Notes: generated from the sequence alone by a model not told the origin. DNA of 64,000 nt from Curtobacterium guangdongense (GCF_049341845.1 NZ_JBMPIT010000009.1:62001-126000); one strand, 5' to 3'. Shown: positions 43,529 to 52,141, counted from the stretch's first letter. Numbers and translations are program-made.

Positions 43529-43538
43529 TTGAGCAGTT

Positions 43539-43582
43539 CCCGAACACCCCGTCCTCCATTCCATCGGAGGGCGGGGCGTTCG
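43539..43582 (+). terminator. Terminator (repeat copy 2)
   Basis: Same 44-bp hairpin element as after trxA, differing at one base (GAACACCCCG), 11 bp after the secreted-protein gene. 478 bp separates the starts of the two copies. Confidence 0.9.
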
Positions 43583-43689
43583 CTTTGTCCGCGCAGGCCA
43601 CCGGACTCGGATCGGCCTGCGTCCCGCACCCCGGGTTTCCGGGTTGCATGTCGTACTGTGGCTGGAATGCCGAGTGAACGGAGAACTCG

Positions 43690-44994
43690 ATGACCAACGG
43701 CAACAGTCTCGATCCCTGGTACGACTCCTACGCCCAGCGCACCGCCGGGCTGAGCGCATCCGAGGTACGAGCTCTGTTCGCCGTCGCGTCGAGGCCCGAG
43801 GTGGTCTCGCTCGCCGGCGGCATGCCGTTCGTCTCCGCGCTCCCGCGTGAGCTCGTCACGGGCTCCCTGGACCGCGTGATGGCCGAAGACGCCGCCATGG
43901 CCCTGCAGTACGGCGGGGGACAGGGTCTGCGCTCCCTGCGCGAGCACATCGTGGACATCATGTCGCTCGAGGGCATCCGTGCGAGCGCCGAGGACGTCGT
44001 GGTGACGACCGGCTCGCAGCACGCGCTCGACCTCGTCACGCGGCTGTTCATCGACCCGGGCGACGTCGTCCTCGCCGAGTCCCCGTCCTACGTCGGCGCG
44101 ATCGGCGTGTTCCGCTCGTACCAGGCCGAGACGGTCCACGTGGCGACTGACGAGCACGGGCTCGTGCCGGAAGCCCTCCGCGAGACGATCGCCAATCTCC
44201 GCGCAGCAGGCAAGCGGATGAAGTTTCTGTACACGATCCCGAACTTCCACAACCCCGCGGGCGTCACCATGAGCCGCGAGCGCCGCATCGAGGTGCTCGA
44301 CATCTGCCGCTCGAACAACATCCTGGTGCTCGAGGACAACCCGTACGGGCTCCTCTGGTTCGACGAGCCCGCGCCGCAGGCGATCCGCTCGATCGACGAC
44401 GAGGGCGTGGTGTACCTCGGGTCCTTCTCGAAGACCCTCGCACCCGGCTTCCGCGTCGGCTGGGCCCTCGCGCCGCACGCGATCCGCGAGAAGCTCGTCC
44501 TCGCCAACGAATCCGCGGTCCTCGCGCCGAACTCCTTCGGCCAGTACGTCGTGAACGCCTACCTCGACGCAGCCGACTGGAAGGGTCAGGTCGACACCTT
44601 CCGCGGCATCTACACGGAGCGCCGCAACGCGATGTTCTCTGCGCTGGGGGAGTTCCTCCCGGACCTGACGTGGACGAAGCCGAACGGTGGCTTCTTCGTC
44701 TGGCTGACGCTGCCGGAGTCGCTCGACTCCAAGGCGATGCTGCCGCGTGCCGTCAAGGAGCTCGTGGCCTACACGCCCGGTACCGCGTTCTACGCGGACG
44801 GTCGGGGTCAGCAGCACATCCGTCTGTCGTTCTGCTACCCGACGGCCGAGCAGATCCGCGTCGGCGTGAAGCGGCTCGCGAACGTCGTCAACGACGAGCT
44901 CGAACTCATCGAGACGTTCGGTCCCGCGACGCGTCCGAACACCGTCGTGCGTCAGGGCTCCTCGGTGAGCGCTCCGCCGCCGAACATCTCCTGA
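43690..44994 (+). CDS. PLP-dependent aminotransferase (class I/II)
   Basis: 434 residues. PLP-binding lysine in YLGSFSKTLAPGFRVGW; NFHNPAGVTMSRERR and EDNPYGLLWF are typical of the 2-aminoadipate/kynurenine aminotransferase branch, without a MocR DNA-binding domain. ATG 43690. Substrate unknown; aromatic or branched amino acids and 2-aminoadipate are typical. It precedes the ddl-like gene by 46 bp on the same strand. Confidence 0.88.
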   Translation: MTNGNSLDPWYDSYAQRTAGLSASEVRALFAVASRPEVVSLAGGMPFVSALPRELVTGSLDRVMAEDAAMALQYGGGQGLRSLREHIVDIMSLEGIRASAEDVVVTTGSQHALDLVTRLFIDPGDVVLAESPSYVGAIGVFRSYQAETVHVATDEHGLVPEALRETIANLRAAGKRMKFLYTIPNFHNPAGVTMSRERRIEVLDICRSNNILVLEDNPYGLLWFDEPAPQAIRSIDDEGVVYLGSFSKTLAPGFRVGWALAPHAIREKLVLANESAVLAPNSFGQYVVNAYLDAADWKGQVDTFRGIYTERRNAMFSALGEFLPDLTWTKPNGGFFVWLTLPESLDSKAMLPRAVKELVAYTPGTAFYADGRGQQHIRLSFCYPTAEQIRVGVKRLANVVNDELELIETFGPATRPNTVVRQGSSVSAPPPNIS

Positions 44995-45040
44995 TCAGCA
45001 CTTTCCACGCGCTTCACGCAGTACCCGGAGGTCTCCTCGC

Positions 45041-46003
45041 ATGGCCGAGCTCACCCGTCGCCACGTCGTCGTCGTCGCTGGGGGCATCTCGCACGAGCGT
45101 GATGTCTCCCTGCGGTCGGGCCGGCGGGTCGCTGACTCGCTGACGGGGTACGGCTGGCAGGTCGACCTCCGGGACGCCGACGCGTCCCTGCTGCCGGCAC
45201 TCGCCGAGTCCCGCCCCGACGTCGTGTGGCCGGCCCTGCACGGAGCATCAGGTGAGGACGGCGCGCTCCGCGGCATCCTGGAGGCCCTGGACATCCCGTT
45301 CGTCGGCTCACGTTCCACGTCGGCCCGGCTGGCATGGGACAAACCCACGGCGTCCGCGTTGGTCGCCAGGACCGGCGTGCACACCCCGCGCTCCGTGACA
45401 CTGTCCCACGACGTCTTCCGTGAGCTCGGTGCCGTCGGGGTGCTCGAGAGCATCGCGGCCGAGCACCCGGTTCCCCTCGCGGTGAAGCCGGCCCGGGGCG
45501 GGAGTGCACAGGGTGTGACGCTCGTCGAGGACACGAACGACCTCCCGCGCGCGATGGTCACGGCGTACACGTACTGCGACGACGTCGTCGTGGAGCAGCT
45601 CATCCGGGGCGTCGAGGTGGCCGTGGGGATCATCGACACGGGCGATGGGCCCGTTGCCCTGGCGCCGGTCGAGATCGTGCCCAGGAACGGCTTCTACGGC
45701 TTCGAGGCACGCTACAACGCGGGGGAGACGACGTTCTACACCCCCGCCCGCCTCTCGGCCGAGCACGCGGCAGCAGCAGCAGCGGCCGCCGTTGATGCCC
45801 ACACCGCGCTCGGTCTCCGGCACATCTCCCGGGTCGACCTGATCATCGACGGTGCCGGCACGCCGTGGTTTCTCGAAGCCAACGTGCTCCCGGGGCTCAC
45901 CGAGACCTCGCTCGTCCCGCAAGCGCTCTCCGCGTCCGGCTTCGACCTCGGGTGGACGTACGCTGAGCTCGCCGAACAGGCGATCCGCGACCACGACGCA
46001 TAG
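45041..46003 (+). CDS. ddl: D-alanine--D-alanine ligase-like ATP-grasp enzyme
   Basis: 320 residues. VVVVAGGISHERDVSLRSG (the GG-S-E-VS signature), WPALHGASGEDGALRG, an ATP-grasp lysine in LAVKPARGGSAQGV, and FLEANVLPGLTETSLVPQA. Joins two D-alanines for peptidoglycan. A housekeeping ddl is often elsewhere in relatives, so this may be a second ligase. Ten bp before the YdcF gene. Confidence 0.85.
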   Translation: MAELTRRHVVVVAGGISHERDVSLRSGRRVADSLTGYGWQVDLRDADASLLPALAESRPDVVWPALHGASGEDGALRGILEALDIPFVGSRSTSARLAWDKPTASALVARTGVHTPRSVTLSHDVFRELGAVGVLESIAAEHPVPLAVKPARGGSAQGVTLVEDTNDLPRAMVTAYTYCDDVVVEQLIRGVEVAVGIIDTGDGPVALAPVEIVPRNGFYGFEARYNAGETTFYTPARLSAEHAAAAAAAAVDAHTALGLRHISRVDLIIDGAGTPWFLEANVLPGLTETSLVPQALSASGFDLGWTYAELAEQAIRDHDA

Positions 46004-46013
46004 CCGGTCGCCC

Positions 46014-46613
46014 GTGCGTCGGTCGTGTGTTCCACGTGGAACCGTCGCGGTCGCGGCGGTACTCGGCGCCGCCAGCGCGACCGTGCTCTGGGCGGAGGCG
46101 GTCCACGCGCGTGCGGCGACCCGTCGTCTCGGGAGCATGCCCGTGACGCCCCACGGCCGCGGCGTCGTCGTCGTGCTGGGCTTCGCGAACCGGGGCGTCA
46201 CGGCGAACAGCATCAATCGGTGGCGTGCTCGGATGGCCGTTCGAGCGGCAATCCCCGGGCGAACCACCATCGTCACCAGTGGGGGTTCGGTCCGCGGTTC
46301 GGTTTCCGAGGCGTCCATGCTCGCCCGCGTCATCCGCGCGCATGGGTGGGACGGCCCATTGGTCGAGGAGACGACCAGTACGAACACGTGGGAGAACGTC
46401 CGCAACGCGATCCCCGAACTCGAATCCGCTGCGTGGATCGTGTTCGCGTCGAACGCCTTGCACGCCGAGAAGGCACGCGAGTACCTCCGGCGGCAGCGCC
46501 CCGACCTCGCAGCACGACTCGTGCGGGGGCAGGAACACCGCTTTGGCGAGATGTTCCACGTGAAACCCGCGTTCGCCGTGGTGGGGCTCGTGAAGCTGCG
46601 CGCACTGCGCTGA
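46014..46613 (+). CDS. YdcF family (DUF218) protein
   Basis: 199 residues. GTG 46014 lies 10 bp after ddl. N-terminal membrane helix (AVAAVLGAASATVLWAEAV), then the DUF218 core: GVVVVLGF, IVTSGGSVRGSVSEA, EETTSTNTWENVRNA and IVFASNALHAEKA. Such proteins are linked to envelope or peptidoglycan metabolism. Two parS-like sites lie within the coding sequence, one at the very start and one near the end. Confidence 0.85.
   Translation: MRRSCVPRGTVAVAAVLGAASATVLWAEAVHARAATRRLGSMPVTPHGRGVVVVLGFANRGVTANSINRWRARMAVRAAIPGRTTIVTSGGSVRGSVSEASMLARVIRAHGWDGPLVEETTSTNTWENVRNAIPELESAAWIVFASNALHAEKAREYLRRQRPDLAARLVRGQEHRFGEMFHVKPAFAVVGLVKLRALR
46029..46042. promoter_or_regulatory. parS site 1
   Basis: Perfect palindrome GTTCCACGTGGAAC, the ParB-binding site type used in actinobacteria. 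Lies inside the first codons of the YdcF gene. Confidence 0.9.
46553..46566. promoter_or_regulatory. parS site 2
   Basis: GTTCCACGTGAAAC, one base from the palindrome, within the 3' part of the YdcF gene (encodes FHVKP). Confidence 0.85.
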
Positions 46614-46625
46614 CCGACCGCTGCT

Positions 46626-46639
46626 GTTCCACGTGGAAC
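46626..46639. promoter_or_regulatory. parS site 3
   Basis: Perfect GTTCCACGTGGAAC in the gap before the clpP pair, 77 bp upstream of the first clpP start. Confidence 0.9.
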
Positions 46640-46654
46640 ACTGACGCTGCCGTG

Positions 46655-46698
46655 AGCAGCGCTGCTGTCAGCAGCATGCCGTGCGGGCGGTTCCGCAC
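46655..46698 (+). promoter_or_regulatory. Overlapping palindromes before the clpP operon
   Basis: AGCAGCGCTGCT (46655-46666), GCTGCTGTCAGCAGC (46661-46675) and an inverted GTGCGG/CCGCAC pair (46681-46698) crowd the 75 bp before clpP. They are candidate operators, perhaps for the PopR/ClgR-like regulator, though none matches the published motifs exactly. Confidence 0.4.
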
Positions 46699-46715
46699 TG
46701 GGAGACGCTGAGCAC

Positions 46716-47354
46716 ATGGCTGAAGCACCCACGATCCCGATGCTCGACATGCATGCGCGCCGAGAACTGCTCGAGCGGCGTGTGCTCGTCCTCGTCGGGG
46801 CTCTCGACGACGACAACGGCACGCTCCTCATGACGCAGCTGCTCACCCTCAGCGCTGACGACCCCACCACTGACATCCAGCTCTGGATCCACTCACCCGG
46901 TGGCTCCGTTCCCGCGATGCTCGCGATCCGCGACCTCATGCGGGCGATCCCGAACGACGTCGGGACGCTCGTCCTCGGCATGGCGTGCAGTGCAGGACAG
47001 TTCCTGCTCTCCGCCGGGACACCGGGGAAGCGCCGTGCCTTCGCGCACTCCCGAGTGCTGATGCACCAGGGGTCAGCGGGCATCGGCGGCTCGGCCGTGG
47101 ACATCGAACTCCAGGCGGACGCGCTGCGATCCACCCGCGACACCGTCCTCGGACTCATCGCGAGCGACACCGGGCAGCCACGGGACCGAGTGTTCGAGGA
47201 CTCCCTGCACGATCACTGGTACTCCGCCCGGGAAGCACTCGACTACGGGTTCGTCGACGTCATCCTCACCAGCACCGAGGACATCGTTCCCACGTCGAGA
47301 GCCGGACGGCCGCGGACCGGCTTCGTCGGTACCGGAGCGGAGGTTGCGCGATGA
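46716..47354 (+). CDS. clpP: ClpP-family protease subunit, catalytically complete
   Basis: 212 residues. Peptidase S14. Catalytic Ser in LGMACSAGQFLLSAG (aligned with GQAASMGAFLLAAG), His in VLMHQG, Asp in FEDSLHD. ATG 46716. The 30-residue C-terminal extension is longer than usual. Its stop overlaps the start of the second subunit (ATGA), so the two are made together and presumably form one mixed tetradecamer served by a Clp ATPase. Confidence 0.9.
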   Translation: MAEAPTIPMLDMHARRELLERRVLVLVGALDDDNGTLLMTQLLTLSADDPTTDIQLWIHSPGGSVPAMLAIRDLMRAIPNDVGTLVLGMACSAGQFLLSAGTPGKRRAFAHSRVLMHQGSAGIGGSAVDIELQADALRSTRDTVLGLIASDTGQPRDRVFEDSLHDHWYSAREALDYGFVDVILTSTEDIVPTSRAGRPRTGFVGTGAEVAR

Positions 47355-47938
47355 GCGGTTACACGATCCCTAACGTCGTCGCCCGTGATGCGCGCGGCGA
47401 ACGCATCATGGACGTCTACTCCCATCTGCTCACCGAGCGGATCGTCTACCTCGGTACCGCGATCGACGCCGGGGTGGCGAACACCCTCATCGCGCAGCTG
47501 CTGTACCTGGAGTCCGACAACCCGGACTCGGACGTCCAGCTCTACGTCAACTGCGACGGGGGAGACCCGAGCGCGATGCTCGGCATCTACGACACGATGC
47601 GGTTCATCAAACCGAAGGTCGCGACGACCTGCGTCGGGCAAGCCGTGGGCGTCGGGGCCGCGCTCCTCGCTGCCGGCGCGGCCGGCAAGCGTGCGGCGCT
47701 TCCGCATGCCCGAGTAGTCCTGCATCAACCGGCATCACAGGGGCAGGGGACGATCCCGGACCTCATCCTCCAGGCAGACGAGCTCGTGCGCATCCGGAGC
47801 GACATGGAAGCAATCGTTGCGGAACACTCCGGGCAGACGTCCGCACGACTCCGCGCCGACACCGATCACGACCGAGTCTTCTCGGCCGCGCAGGCCTGCG
47901 AGTACGGGCTGATCGATCACGTCCTCGCGGCTCGCTGA
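47351..47938 (+). CDS. ClpP-like subunit lacking the catalytic serine
   Basis: 195 residues, ClpP fold throughout (ERIVYLGTAIDAGVANTLIA, VQLYVNCDGGDPSAMLGIYD, ARVVLHQPASQGQG, EYGLIDHVL). At the nucleophile position the sequence reads CVGQAVGVGAALLAAG where active ClpP has GQAASMGA, so the serine is glycine (codon GGC). His and Asp are retained. It is therefore probably a structural, ClpR-like partner of the active subunit encoded just upstream. Confidence 0.88.
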   Translation: MSGYTIPNVVARDARGERIMDVYSHLLTERIVYLGTAIDAGVANTLIAQLLYLESDNPDSDVQLYVNCDGGDPSAMLGIYDTMRFIKPKVATTCVGQAVGVGAALLAAGAAGKRAALPHARVVLHQPASQGQGTIPDLILQADELVRIRSDMEAIVAEHSGQTSARLRADTDHDRVFSAAQACEYGLIDHVLAAR

Positions 47939-47940
47939 GG

Positions 47941-48252
47941 TCAGGCCGCCAGCGCGAATTGCGTTCGGACCTGCGCCTGGGCTTCGGCGCCGTTCCGAGC
48001 GCGCGCTCGGAGGCCTTCAGCGACAGCACTCGTGAGGTCGAGCAGGGAGGTGTCGAGCGCCCCGGCCACGGCGGCGAGCATCTCGCTCGACGGCTCCTTG
48101 CGACCGCGCTCCATCTCCGACAGGTACTGCGGCGATACTCCCGCACGCCGAGCAATGTCGTTGATGGTCGCGGCTCGCTCACGCCGGAGGTCGCGGAGTC
48201 GTGCACCGACCACGTGACGCCACAACGGTTCGGTCGAATGAGTCTCGGACAT
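47941..48252 (-). CDS. XRE-family regulator, PopR/ClgR-like
   Basis: 103 residues. Helix-turn-helix: LRDLRRERAATINDIARRAG and VSPQYLSEMERGRKEPSSEML, very close to the ClgR/PopR group that controls clp genes. It ends RTQFALAA; a C-terminal Ala-Ala tail is the degron by which ClpP1P2 destroys ClgR and PopR in Streptomyces. Convergent with the clpP pair, 2 bp away. Likely activates the clpP pair when the main Clp protease is overloaded (inference from the Streptomyces clpP3P4-popR case). Confidence 0.85.
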   Translation of the reverse strand: MSETHSTEPLWRHVVGARLRDLRRERAATINDIARRAGVSPQYLSEMERGRKEPSSEMLAAVAGALDTSLLDLTSAVAEGLRARARNGAEAQAQVRTQFALAA

Positions 48253-48311
48253 CAGCGTCTCCTCCAGTCAGGCGTGTCCGTCCAGCCTGGCCGCTCGACG
48301 GCGATCGCGAT

Positions 48312-48325
48312 GTTCCACGTGGAAC
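48312..48325. promoter_or_regulatory. parS site 4
   Basis: Perfect GTTCCACGTGGAAC between the PopR-like gene and the DHFR pseudogene. Confidence 0.9.
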
Positions 48326-48445
48326 GCCCACAGCGAACAACCGCAGCGCCGGAACTCAGCGCTCGCTCTGATCGCGACAACGGGCCAGATGGACGCGGGC
48401 CCGCGGCACCGCCCGCTCGGCCGGGAGACGGGCACACAGCGCCGC

Positions 48446-48996
48446 TCAGCACCGGTACTGCGCGAGTACGAGACCACCGCGTGCCGGTGTGACCGTCTCC
48501 AACACAAGATCGAACCGGCGCTCTCCGCCGAACAGACGCTCCCCGCTGCCGAGGACAATCGGATGCACGATGAGCAGGAGTGTGCCCACCAGCCGCGCGG
48601 GGAGCAGGAGCGATCACAGCAGCTCTCCACCCCCACCCCCATCACCACCAGGTTCCCCTCGTGTCGTTCCCGCCGATCTGCAAAGCGAGCCGTGACGTTG
48701 GCGGTGACGAAGCCGCAGTTCAGCCAGGGAAGGTCGGCCGTTGTTCCACGTAAAACGATGTACTTGTCGACCGCGTTCCAGTGATTGACCATGTCGTCGT
48801 ACGTCCGACGACCGAACAGCCTCGAGAACGACAGGCTCATGACGGAACGCATCGCCTCGCCGACCACGGGACCTTGGCCTTCAAGGTCATTGCCGAGCGC
48901 AGCCCATCCATCGAGCGTGAACCCATCGCGACGATCCTCGTCGGGACGGCCCAGCCCCTGCATCGCACCGTCGAGCGTGACGTGGTTGATGACCAC
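48446..48996 (-). pseudogene. Dihydrofolate-reductase-family (RibD C-terminal) pseudogene
   Basis: From GTG 48996 the frame reads VVINHVTLDGAMQGLGRPDE, then LFGRRTYDDMVNHW, as in DHFR-like proteins. It loses frame near the G-rich run at 48627-48641. The C-terminal half (TLLLIVHPIVLGSGERLF, then FDLVLETV) continues in another frame and is also broken by an in-frame TGA at 48614-48616. Total length of 551 bp is not a multiple of three. Two lesions make sequencing error unlikely as the only cause. A parS-like site (48743) lies inside. Confidence 0.8.
48743..48756. promoter_or_regulatory. parS-like site 5
   Basis: GTTCCACGTAAAAC, two changes from the palindrome, inside the DHFR pseudogene. Weaker ParB binding expected. 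Confidence 0.65.
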
Positions 48997-49014
48997 GATC
49001 CCCAGGGCTGCTCT

Positions 49015-49028
49015 GTTCCACGTGGAAC
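49015..49028. promoter_or_regulatory. parS site 6
   Basis: Perfect GTTCCACGTGGAAC, 21 bp beyond the parB stop. Confidence 0.9.
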
Positions 49029-49049
49029 ACACGCCCATGGAGGGGGAGG

Positions 49050-50030
49050 TCAGCCGTTGACGTCCTCAGCCCCCAGCTCGCCGAGGATGCGATTCAGGTC
49101 CGCCGCGTTGGCGAAGTCGATCGTGACACGACCCTTGCGGGCACCGACAGCGATCCGGACGCGGGTGTTCAAACGGTCCCCGAGGCGTTCCGCGACGTCC
49201 GCAAAGTGCGCGTCACGCTTGCTCGGCTGGGCCGTGGCCTTCTTGGGCGTGCCCTGGGCCAGCTGCTGCGCTGCGGCTTCTGCCTGCCGAACGGAGAGGT
49301 CCTCGTTCACGATCTTCTCGGCGAGGTACTCCATCGCTTCGGCATCGGGCGCCGCTAGGATCGCACGAGCGTGTCCCGCGGACAGGACACCGGCCGCGAC
49401 GCGGCGCTGCACGGGGGAGGGCAGTCGCAGCAGACGGATCGTGTTCGTGATCTGGGGGCGTGAGCGGCCGATGCGCTGCGCGAGCTGCTCCTGGGTGATG
49501 CCGAAGTCCGCGAGGAGCTGCTGGTAGGCCGACGCCTCCTCGAGCGGGTTGAGGTTCGCGCGGTGCAGGTTCTCGAGCAGCGCGTCCCGGAGCATCGCGT
49601 CGTCCGGAGTGTCCTTGACGATCGCCGGGATGGTCGCGAGACCGAGCTCCTTCGTCGCGCGCAGCCGGCGCTCACCCATGATGAGCTCGTACTGCGGCTC
49701 CGTTCCGGTGGCGCCCGCGAGCGGTCGGACGACGATGGGCTGCAGCACGCCGATCTCGCGGATGGAGTGCACGAGTTCCTGGAGCTCCTCCTCGCGGAAC
49801 TCCAGACGAGGCTGCTGCGCGTTCGGGACGATGTCGAGCGGGTTGAGGTTCGCGAGACGAGCGCCGGGAACCGCGACGAGGTCCTCCGCTGTGCCACCGT
49901 CGACGGCCGGCGCCGACGAGGGCGACCCGCCGGTCGGGAAGAACACGTCGACCGGGCGCTCCTGCTGGTCAGCCGCCGTGGGGATGAGTGCGCCGATTCC
50001 CCGGCCGAGTCCGGTCCGCTTGGGTGCCAT
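49050..50030 (-). CDS. parB: Chromosome partitioning protein ParB
   Basis: 326 residues. CTPase/ParB domain: LVHSIREIGVLQPIVVRPL, YELIMGERRLRATKELGL, then DALLENLHRANLNPLEEA. Helix-turn-helix ITQEQLAQRIGRSRPQITN for parS binding, and a C-terminal dimerization region. Loads at the parS sites nearby to build the segregation complex. Start shares one base with the parA stop (TGATG). Confidence 0.97.
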   Translation of the reverse strand: MAPKRTGLGRGIGALIPTAADQQERPVDVFFPTGGSPSSAPAVDGGTAEDLVAVPGARLANLNPLDIVPNAQQPRLEFREEELQELVHSIREIGVLQPIVVRPLAGATGTEPQYELIMGERRLRATKELGLATIPAIVKDTPDDAMLRDALLENLHRANLNPLEEASAYQQLLADFGITQEQLAQRIGRSRPQITNTIRLLRLPSPVQRRVAAGVLSAGHARAILAAPDAEAMEYLAEKIVNEDLSVRQAEAAAQQLAQGTPKKATAQPSKRDAHFADVAERLGDRLNTRVRIAVGARKGRVTIDFANAADLNRILGELGAEDVNG

Positions 50031-50923
50031 CAGTGCTTCGCTCCTCGTGCTGCGATCTCGGCGGCTGCCTCCAGGTAGGAGAGCGAACCAGTGGAGTTGA
50101 CGTCGTACGCCACGACGCTCTGCCCGTAGCTCGGCGCTTCGCTCACCCGCACTGACCGGGGGATCATCGCCTTGAGCACCTGGTCACCGAAGTGCTCGCG
50201 CACGTCCGCGGCCACCTGGTTGGCGAGGTTCGTCCGGCTGTCGTACATCGTGAGCAGGATCGTCGACACCCGGAGGTTCGGGTTCAGGTGCCGCTCGATG
50301 AGCTCGATGTTGCGGAGGAGCTGGCTGAGCCCTTCGAGCGCGTAGTACTCGCACTGGATCGGGATCAGGACCTCTTGTGCGGCGACGAACGCGTTGATGG
50401 TCAGCAGGCCGAGGGACGGCGGGCAGTCGATGAAGACGTAGTGGTACGGCTCGTCGAGCGATGAAAGGTACTGATCGAGGGCCGTCCGGAGGCGCTGCTC
50501 GCGCGCGACGAGCGACACGAGCTCGATCTCCGCGCCGGCCAGGTGGATGGTCGCGGGGACACACCAGAGCGTCTCGGACTCGGGGGAGCGCTGGACCGTG
50601 TCCGCGATCGGTGCCTCGTCGACGATCACGTCGTAGATGCTCGCGACCTCCGCCTGGTGGTTCACACCGAGCGCCGTCGACGCGTTGCCCTGCGGATCGA
50701 GGTCGATCACGAGCACTCGCGCACCACCGTGAGCCAGGGCGGCCGCCAGGTTCACGGTCGTCGTGGTCTTCCCGACGCCGCCCTTCTGGTTCGAGACCGT
50801 CATGATGCGGGTCTTGTCCGGCAGCGGGAACTGCTTGGTGGCGATGGCTCGCCGTCGCCGGTTCAGATCGGCGATCTCACGCGCGAGCGGCGTCGACGCG
50901 TCGTAGTCGGTCGATGAACTCAA
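50030..50923 (-). CDS. parA: Chromosome partitioning ATPase ParA (Soj)
   Basis: 297 residues. Deviant Walker A NQKGGVGKTTTTVNLAAALA, Walker B YVFIDCPPSLG and VLVIDLDPQGNAS. TTG start at 50923 with a GAAGAGG site; no ATG or GTG fits better. Moves ParB-parS complexes. Confidence 0.97.
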   Translation of the reverse strand: MSSSTDYDASTPLAREIADLNRRRRAIATKQFPLPDKTRIMTVSNQKGGVGKTTTTVNLAAALAHGGARVLVIDLDPQGNASTALGVNHQAEVASIYDVIVDEAPIADTVQRSPESETLWCVPATIHLAGAEIELVSLVAREQRLRTALDQYLSSLDEPYHYVFIDCPPSLGLLTINAFVAAQEVLIPIQCEYYALEGLSQLLRNIELIERHLNPNLRVSTILLTMYDSRTNLANQVAADVREHFGDQVLKAMIPRSVRVSEAPSYGQSVVAYDVNSTGSLSYLEAAAEIAARGAKH

Positions 50924-50947
50924 CGAGTGCCTCTTCCCCGGTTCGAT

Positions 50948-50961
50948 GTTTCACGTGGAAC
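50948..50961. promoter_or_regulatory. parS site 7
   Basis: GTTTCACGTGGAAC, one base from the palindrome and closer to the general bacterial parS, in the gap between parA and rsmG. Confidence 0.9.
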
Positions 50962-51008
50962 GCGGGGCACTGCGCCCGATCCACGACCGATCTCAGCGCC
51001 GCACGGCG

Positions 51009-51647
51009 TCAGTCAACTGTAGCCCGGAACACCCGCGTGGTCTCCTCGACCACACCGACTCCGAGCTCGAGCACCTCGACATCCGAGAGCCGCTTGCGCA
51101 GGATCACCTTGCGTGCCGCAGTCATCTCGTCATCGACCCGCGCACCCTTCATCAGGACGAGCTGCCCACCGGACCGAACAAGAGGCACCGTGATCGGGAT
51201 CAGCTTCGAGAGCGCACTGACGGCGCGCGCTGTGACCTGGTCGAGCACGAGGTCATCCGACACGTCCTCGGCCCGCGCGCGGAGCACCGTCACGTTGCCG
51301 AGGCCCAGCCGGTCCGCCTCGGACTGCAACCAGTCCACCCGACGCTCCATCGGCTCGATGAGCGTCATGGACACATCGGGACGGGCGATTGCGAGCACGA
51401 GACCCGGCAACCCAGCACCGGAACCGACGTCGCCGACGCGACCACCAGCCTCCAGGAGAGGTGCCACCAGCGCGGAGTTGAGGATATGTCGCGTCCACAA
51501 CCGCGGCAGCTCGAGCGGGCCGATGAGGCCGAGCTCCTCACCGCGCCGAGCGAGCTCGTTCGTGAACGATCGAGCCACCTCGAGCCGGTCACCGAACAGC
51601 GTCGCGGCGACCGCCGGTTCAGCTTCGAGGACCGGGGCGTCCGTCAT
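51009..51647 (-). CDS. rsmG: 16S rRNA (guanine527-N7)-methyltransferase
   Basis: 212 residues. LPRLWTRHILNSALV, the SAM-binding loop VGDVGSGAGLPGLVLAI, and a conserved C-terminal core. Methylates G527 of 16S rRNA; loss gives low-level streptomycin resistance. ATG overlaps the jag stop (ATGA). Confidence 0.96.
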   Translation of the reverse strand: MTDAPVLEAEPAVAATLFGDRLEVARSFTNELARRGEELGLIGPLELPRLWTRHILNSALVAPLLEAGGRVGDVGSGAGLPGLVLAIARPDVSMTLIEPMERRVDWLQSEADRLGLGNVTVLRARAEDVSDDLVLDQVTARAVSALSKLIPITVPLVRSGGQLVLMKGARVDDEMTAARKVILRKRLSDVEVLELGVGVVEETTRVFRATVD

Positions 51648-52141
51648 CGGGTGATGACCGTGTGACGGTCGCGACCCTCGCCCTCGGACTCCGAACGGAA
51701 GCCCTTCTCGGCGACGAGGTCGTGGACGAGCTTCCGCTCGTAGGACGACATCGGGGGGAGTGCTGCGGACGCCGAGCCCGCTTCGATGCGCTCGACTGCG
51801 GTGTCCACGAGCCGCTGGAGCTCGGACGCGCGGGCGTCACGCGAGCCGCCGACGTCCAGGATGAGACGGCTGAACTCGCCGGTCTCCGCCTGCACGGCGA
51901 TGCGCGTGAGCTCCTGGAGCGCCGACACCGTGTCCGGCTTCGCGAGGACGCGCAGCGCGTTGCCCTCGTCGGTCACCGAGAGGTAGACGCGACCAGCACG
52001 CTCCTCGATCTCAATGTCACCGTCGAGGTCGCAGATGTCGAGGAGTTCCTCGATGTAGTCGGCGGCGATGTCCGCCTCGTCGCGGGTGTCGTCGTCGACC
52101 TCGGTGGGCTCGACGGTGGCGGCGATGTCCTGCTCGGTCAC
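51644..52141 (-). CDS. jag: Jag/KhpB RNA-binding protein (KH and R3H)
   Basis: 165 residues. An acidic N-terminus, a KH-like segment (YIEELLDICDLDGDIEIEE) and a C-terminal R3H domain (MSSYERKLVHDLVAE, then RDRHTVITR). Usually encoded after yidC; thought to bind RNA and affect cell-envelope growth. One bp separates it from the yidC stop. Confidence 0.93.
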   Translation of the reverse strand: MTEQDIAATVEPTEVDDDTRDEADIAADYIEELLDICDLDGDIEIEERAGRVYLSVTDEGNALRVLAKPDTVSALQELTRIAVQAETGEFSRLILDVGGSRDARASELQRLVDTAVERIEAGSASAALPPMSSYERKLVHDLVAEKGFRSESEGEGRDRHTVITR

